Source of the DNA: Ptiloglossa arizonensis
Lineage: Eukaryota; Arthropoda; Insecta; Hymenoptera; Colletidae
Assembly: GCF_051014685.1 (NCBI RefSeq)
Contig: NW_027479388.1
Location: forward strand, 1 to 64,000
DNA length: 64,000 nucleotides
Direction: 5' to 3'
The notes below the pieces were generated by a model. That model was not told the origin of the DNA and ran no database searches. It saw only the letters and a list, made by a program, of their open reading frames with translations. This document shows positions 57,801 to 64,000 of the stretch, one piece after another (position 1 is the stretch's first letter; each line of letters begins with the position of its first letter). The translations under genes were made by a program, and so were the position numbers.

Positions 57801-60800
57801 ATATACGTTATACGTTATACGTTATACGTTATACGTTATACGTTATACGTTATACGTTATACGTTATACGTTATACGTTATACGTTATACGTTATACGTT
57901 ATACGTTATACGTTATACGTTATACGTTATACGTTATACGTTATACGTTATACGTTATACGGTATACGTTATACGTTATACGTTATACGTTATACGTTAT
58001 ACGTTATACGTCATACGTTATACGTTATACGTTATACGTTATACGTTATGCGTTATACGTTTTACGTTATTCGTTATACGTTATACGTTATACGTTATAC
58101 GTTATACGTTATACGTTATTCTTTATGCGTAATACGTTATACGATATACTTTATACGTTATACGGTATACGATATACGTTATGCGTTATACGTTTTACGT
58201 TATACGTTATACGTTATACGTTATACGTTATACGTTATACGTTATACGTTATACGTTATACGTTATACGTTATACGGTATACGTTATACGTTATACGTTA
58301 TACGTTATACGTTATACGTTATACGTTATACGTTATACGTTATACGATATACGTTATACGTTATACGTTATACGTTATACGTCATAGGTTATACGTTATA
58401 CGTTATTCTTTATGCGTTATACGTTATACGATATACGTTATACGTTATACGTCATACGTTATACGTTATACGTTATACGTTATACGTTATACGTTATACG
58501 TTATACGATATACGTTATACGTTATACGGTATACGATATACGTTATGCGTTATACGTTTTACGTTATACGTTATACCTTATACGTTATACGTTATACGTT
58601 ATACGTTATACGTTATACGTTATACGTTATACGTTATACGTTACATGTTAATCGTTATACGTTTTACGTTATTCGTTATACGTTCTTCGTTACACGTTAT
58701 ACGTTATACGTTATGCGTTATACGTTTTACGTTATTCGTGATACGTCATACGTTATACGTCATACGGTATACGTTATACGTTATACGTTATACGTTATAC
58801 GTTATACGTTATACGTTATACGTTATACGTTATACGTTATACGTTATACGTTATACGTCATACGTTATACGTTATACGTTATACGTTATACGTTATACGT
58901 TATACGATATACGTTATACGTTATACGTTATACGTCATAGGTTATACGCTATACGTTATTCTTTATGCGTTATACGTTATACGATATACGTTATACGTTA
59001 TACGGTATACGATATACGTTATGCGTTATACGTTTTACGTTATACGTTATACGTTATACGTTATACGTTATACGTTATACGTTATACGTTATACGTTATA
59101 CGTTATACGGTATACGTTATACGTTATACGTTATACGTTATACGTTATACGTTATACGTTATACGATATACGTTATACGTTATACGTTATACGTTATACG
59201 TCATAGGTTATACGTTATACGTTATTCTTTATGCGTTATACGTTATACGATATACGTTATACGTTATACGTTATACGTTATACGTTATACGTTATACGTT
59301 ATACGTTATACGTTATACGTTATACGTTATACGTTATACGTTATACGTTATACGTTATACGTTATACGTTATACGTTATACGTTATACGTTATACGTTAT
59401 ACGTTATACGTTATACGTTATACGTTATACGTTATACGGTATACGTTATACGTTATACGTTATACGTTATACGTTATACGTTATACGTCATACGTTATAC
59501 GTTATACGTTATACGTTATACGTTATGCGTTATACGTTTTACGTTATTCGTTATACGTTATACGTTATACGTTATACGTTATACGTTATACGTTATACGT
59601 TTTACGTTATACGCTATTCGTTATACGTTATACGTTATACGTTATACGTTATACGTTATACGTTATACGTTATACGATATACGTTATACGTTATACGTTA
59701 TACGTTATACGTCATAGGTTATACGTTATACGTTATTCTTTATGCGTTATACGTTATACGATATACGTTATACGTTATACGGTATACGATATACGTTATG
59801 CGTTATACGTTTTACGTTATACGTTATACCTTATACGTTATACGTTATACGTTATACGTTATACGTTATACGTTATACGTTATACGTTATACGTTATACG
59901 TTACATGTTAATCGTTATACGTTTTACGTTATTCGTTATACGTTCTTCGTTACACGTTATACGTTATACGTTATGCGTTATACGTTTTACGTTATTCGTG
60001 ATACGTCATACGTTATTCGTCATACGGTATACGTTATACGTTATACGTTATACGTTATACGTTATACGTTATACGTTATACGTTATACGTTAAACGTTAT
60101 ACGTTATACGTTATACGTCATACGTTATACGTTATACGTTATACGTTATACGTTATACGTTATACGATATACGTTATACGTTATACGTTATACGTCATAG
60201 GTTATACGCTATACGTTATTCTTTATGCGTTATACGTTATACGATATACGTTATACGTTATACGGTATACGATATACGTTATGCGTTATACGTTTTACGT
60301 TATACGTTATACGTTATACGTTATACGTTATACGTTATACGTTATACGTTATACGTTATACGGTATACGTTATACGTTATACGTTATACGTTATACGTTA
60401 TACGTTATACGTTATACGATATACGTTATTCGTGATACGTCATACGTTATACGTCATACGGTATACGTTATACGTTATACGTTATACGTTATACGTTATA
60501 CGTTACACGTTATACGTTATACGTTATACGTTATACGTTATACGTTATACGTCATACGTTATACGTTATACGTTATACGTTATACGTTATACGTTATACG
60601 ATATACGTTATACGTTATACGTTATACGTCATAGGTTATACGCTATACGTTATTCTTTATGCGTTATACGTTATACGATATACGTTATACGTTATACGGT
60701 ATACGATATACGTTATGCGTTATACGTTTTACGTTATTCGTTATACGTTATACGTTATACGTTATACGTTATACGTTATTCTTTATGCGTAATACGTTAT

Positions 60801-63800
60801 ACGATATACGTTATACGTTATACGGTATACGATATACGTTATGCGTTATACGTTTTACGTTATACGTTATACGTTATACGTTATACGTTGTACGTTATAC
60901 GTTATACGTTATACGTTATACGTTATACGGTATACGTTATACGTTATACGTTATACGTTATACGTTATACGTTATACGTTATACGTTATACGTTATACGA
61001 TATACGTTATACGTTATACGTTATACGTTATACGTCATAGGTTATACGTTATACGTTATTCTTTATGCGTTATACGTTATACGATATACGTTATACGTTA
61101 TACGTTATACGTTATACGTTATACGTTATACGTTATACGTTATACGTTATACGTTATACGTTATACGTTATACGTTATACGTTATACGTTATACGTTATA
61201 CGTTATACGTTATACGTTATACGTTATACGTGATACGTTATACGTTATACGTTATAGGTTATACGTTATACGTTATACGTTATACGTTATACGTTATACG
61301 TTATACGTTATACGTTATACGTTATACGTTATACGTTATACGTTATACGTTATACGTTATACGTTATACGTTATACGTTATACGTTATACGTTCTACGTT
61401 ATACGATATACGTTATACGTTATTCGTTATACGTTCTTCGTTACACGTTATACGTTATACGTTATGCGTTATACGTTATTCGTTATACGTTCTTCGTTAC
61501 ACGTTATACGTTACACGTTATGCGTTATACGTTTTACGTTATTCGTTATACGTTATACGTTATACGTTATACGTTATACGTTATACGTTTTACGATATAC
61601 GTTATACGTTATACGTTCTACGTTATACGTAATATGTAATGCGTCATACGTTTTACGTTATTCCTTATACGTTATACGTTATACGTTATACGTTATACGT
61701 TATACGTTATACGTTATACGTTATACGTTATACGTTATACGTAATACGTTATACGTTTTACGTTATACGTTATACGTTATACGTTATACGTTATACGTTA
61801 TACGTTATACGTTATACGTTATACGTTATACGTTATACATTTTACGATATACGTTATACGTTATACGTTCTACGTTATACGTAATATGTAATGCGTCATA
61901 CGTTTTACGTTATTCGTTATACGTTATACGTTATACGTTATACGTTATACGTTATACGTAATATGTAATGCGTCATACGTTTTACGTTATTCGTTATAAG
62001 TTATACGTTATACGTTATACGTTATACGTTATACGTTATACGTTATACGTTATATGTTATACGTAATACGTTATACGTTTTACGTTATACGTTATACGTT
62101 ATACGTTATACGTTATACGTTATACGTTATACGTTATACATTTTACGATATACGTTATACGTTATACGTTCTACGTTATACGTAATATGTAATGCGTCAT
62201 ACGTTTTACGTTATTCGTTATACGTTATACGTTATACGATATACGTTATACGTTATACGTTATACGTTATACGTTATACGTTATACGTTATACGTTATAC
62301 GTTATACGTTATACGTTCTACGTTATACGATATACGTTATACGTTATTCGTTATACGTTCTTCGTTACACGTTATACGTTATACGTTATGCGTTATACGT
62401 TTTAGGTTATTCGTTATACGTTATACGTTATACGTTATTCTTTATACGTTATACGTTATACGTTATTCTTTATACGTCATACGTTATACGTTTTACGATA
62501 TACGTTATACGTCATAGGTTATACGTTATACGTTATACGTTATACGTTATACGTTTTACGTTATACGTTATTCGTTATACGTTATACGTTATACGTTATA
62601 CGTTATACGTTATACGTTATACGTTATACGTTATACGATATACGTTATACGTTATACGTTATACGTTATACGTTATTCTTTATACGTTATACGTTATACG
62701 TTCTTCGTTACACGTTATACGTTATACGTTATGCGTTATACGTTATACGTTATGCGTTACACGTTATACGTTTTACGTTATTCGTTATACGTTATACGTT
62801 ATACGTTATTCTTTATACGTTATACGTTATACGTTATTCTTTATACGTCATACGTTATACGCTTTACGATATACGTTATAAGTTATACGTTATACGTTAT
62901 ACGGTATACGTTATACGTTATACGTTATACGTTGTACGTTATACGTTATACGTTAAACGGTATACGTTATACGTTATACGTTATACGTTATACGTTATAC
63001 GTTATACGTTATACGTTATACGTTTTACGATATACGTTATACGTTATACGTTCTACGTTATACGATATACCTTATACGTTATTCGTTATACGTTCTTTGT
63101 TACACGTTATACGTTATACGTTATGCGTTATACGTTATACGTTTTACGTTATTCGTTATACGTTATACGTTATACGTTATTCTTTATACGTTATACGTTA
63201 TACGTTATTCTTTATACGTCATACGTTATACGTTTTACGATATACGTTATAAGTTATACGTTATACGTTATACGGTATACGTTATACGTTATACGTTATA
63301 TGTTATACGTTATACGTTATACGTTATACGTTATACGTTATACGTTATACGTTATACGTTATACGTTATACTTTATACGTTATACGTTATACGTTATACG
63401 TTATACGTCATTGGTTATACGTTATACGTTATACGTTATACGTTATACGTTTTACGTTATACGCTATTCGTTATACGTTATACGTTATACGTTATACGTT
63501 ATACGTTATACGTTATACGTTATACGATATACGTTATACGTTATACGTTATACGTTATACGTCATAGGTTATACGTTATACGTTATTCTTTATGCGTTAT
63601 ACGTTATACGATATACGTTATACGTTATACGGTATACGATATACGTTATGCGTTATACGTTTTACGTTATACGTTATACCTTATACGTTATACGTTATAC
63701 GTTATACGTTATACGTTATACGTTATACGTTATACGTTATACGTTATACGTTACATGTTAATCGTTATACGTTTTACGTTATTCGTTATACGTTCTTCGT

Positions 63801-64000
63801 TACACGTTATACGTTATACGTTATGCGTTATACGTTTTACGTTATTCGTGATACGTCATACGTTATTCGTCATACGGTATACGTTATACGTTATACGTTA
63901 TACGTTATACGTTATACGTTATACGTTATACGTTATACGTTAAACGTTATACGTTATACGTTATACGTCATACGTTATACGTTATACGTTATACGTTATA
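53874..64000 (+). repeat. ~6.55-kb satellite duplication reaching the window end
   Basis: From TTATTCG, TGATACG at 53874-53887 the array repeats from 60426 at an exact 6552-bp offset (936 units), still in register at base 64000. The TTACATG marker at 57199 also occurs at 59901 (2702 bp, 386 units) and 63749 (6550-bp class), so a shorter block near 56.9-57.6 kb is present three times. The right end lies outside the window. Confidence 0.8.

Larger units (their letters stand above)
33240..64000 (+). repeat. Heptamer satellite (TTATACG)n, last block, about 31 kb, runs off the window
   Basis: Continuous array of the same unit in the same orientation to the last base. Variant composition changes along it. 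Between about 40.7 and 47.6 kb the TTCTTCG and TTACACG variants disappear, and the TCATAGG/TTATGCG cassette dominates. They return after 47.7 kb. A TTACATG, TTAATCG pair is seen near 40645, 50263, 53785, 57199, 58637, 59901 and 63749. No inversion and no foreign insertion was found. The long forward open frames (the longest is 1125 codons at 35921-39298) are products of the repeat. Confidence 0.98.

Noticed and set aside
4729..64000. Telomeric repeat
   Set aside because: Neither strand is G-rich, the array is highly variant with higher-order structure, and it abuts an internal retrotransposon. A subtelomeric position is not excluded.
4729..64000. CRISPR array
   Set aside because: There are no unique spacers. 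The repeats are contiguous 7-mers in a eukaryotic context.

Overview
The window is eukaryotic repeat DNA, most likely arthropod and probably insect. This rests on an arthropod-type Ty3/gypsy retrotransposon plus the tail of an R1-clade non-LTR retrotransposon. The species cannot be named. No host gene, tRNA or rRNA is visible.

Layout. (1) Positions 1-4728 hold the 3' part of a Ty3/gypsy LTR retrotransposon on the + strand: an apparently intact gag (59-898), an apparently intact pol (847-4011) in the -1 frame reached at a GGGAAAC slippery site (874-880), a short non-coding stretch with a purine-rich tract, and a 3' LTR (about 4169-4728) that abuts the satellite directly. The 5' LTR and primer-binding site lie outside the window. 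There is no env. (2) From 4729 to 64000 almost everything is one head-to-tail satellite with a 7-bp unit (TTATACG), always in the same orientation, about 57 kb in all. Variant heptamers are not random. They recur in fixed multi-heptamer cassettes, and these are arranged in larger near-identical duplications (offsets about 1.6, 1.68, 2.14, 2.7, 3.5, 4.19, 4.5 and 6.55 kb). Where no insertion intervenes, the measured offsets are multiples of 7. (3) Two GC-rich islands, 27814-28740 and 32312-33239, interrupt the satellite. Each is the same 5'-truncated 3' end of an R1-clade element on the - strand: the C-terminal CCHC finger of ORF2, a hairpin-rich 3' UTR and an interrupted poly(A). They differ by two substitutions and one poly(A) base and share flanks, so they are one insertion later duplicated with its surroundings.

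The very long forward open frames of the satellite (a repeated Tyr-Val-Ile-Arg-Tyr-Thr-Leu heptapeptide) follow from a 7-bp unit that lacks stop codons in all three + frames. They are not annotated as genes. The strongest points for follow-up are the hierarchical organisation of the satellite, its self-complementary CpG-bearing unit, the serial hairpins of the R1-type 3' UTR, and the frameshift site of the gypsy element. Large near-identical blocks in such DNA could also be assembly artefacts, so boundaries are approximate.
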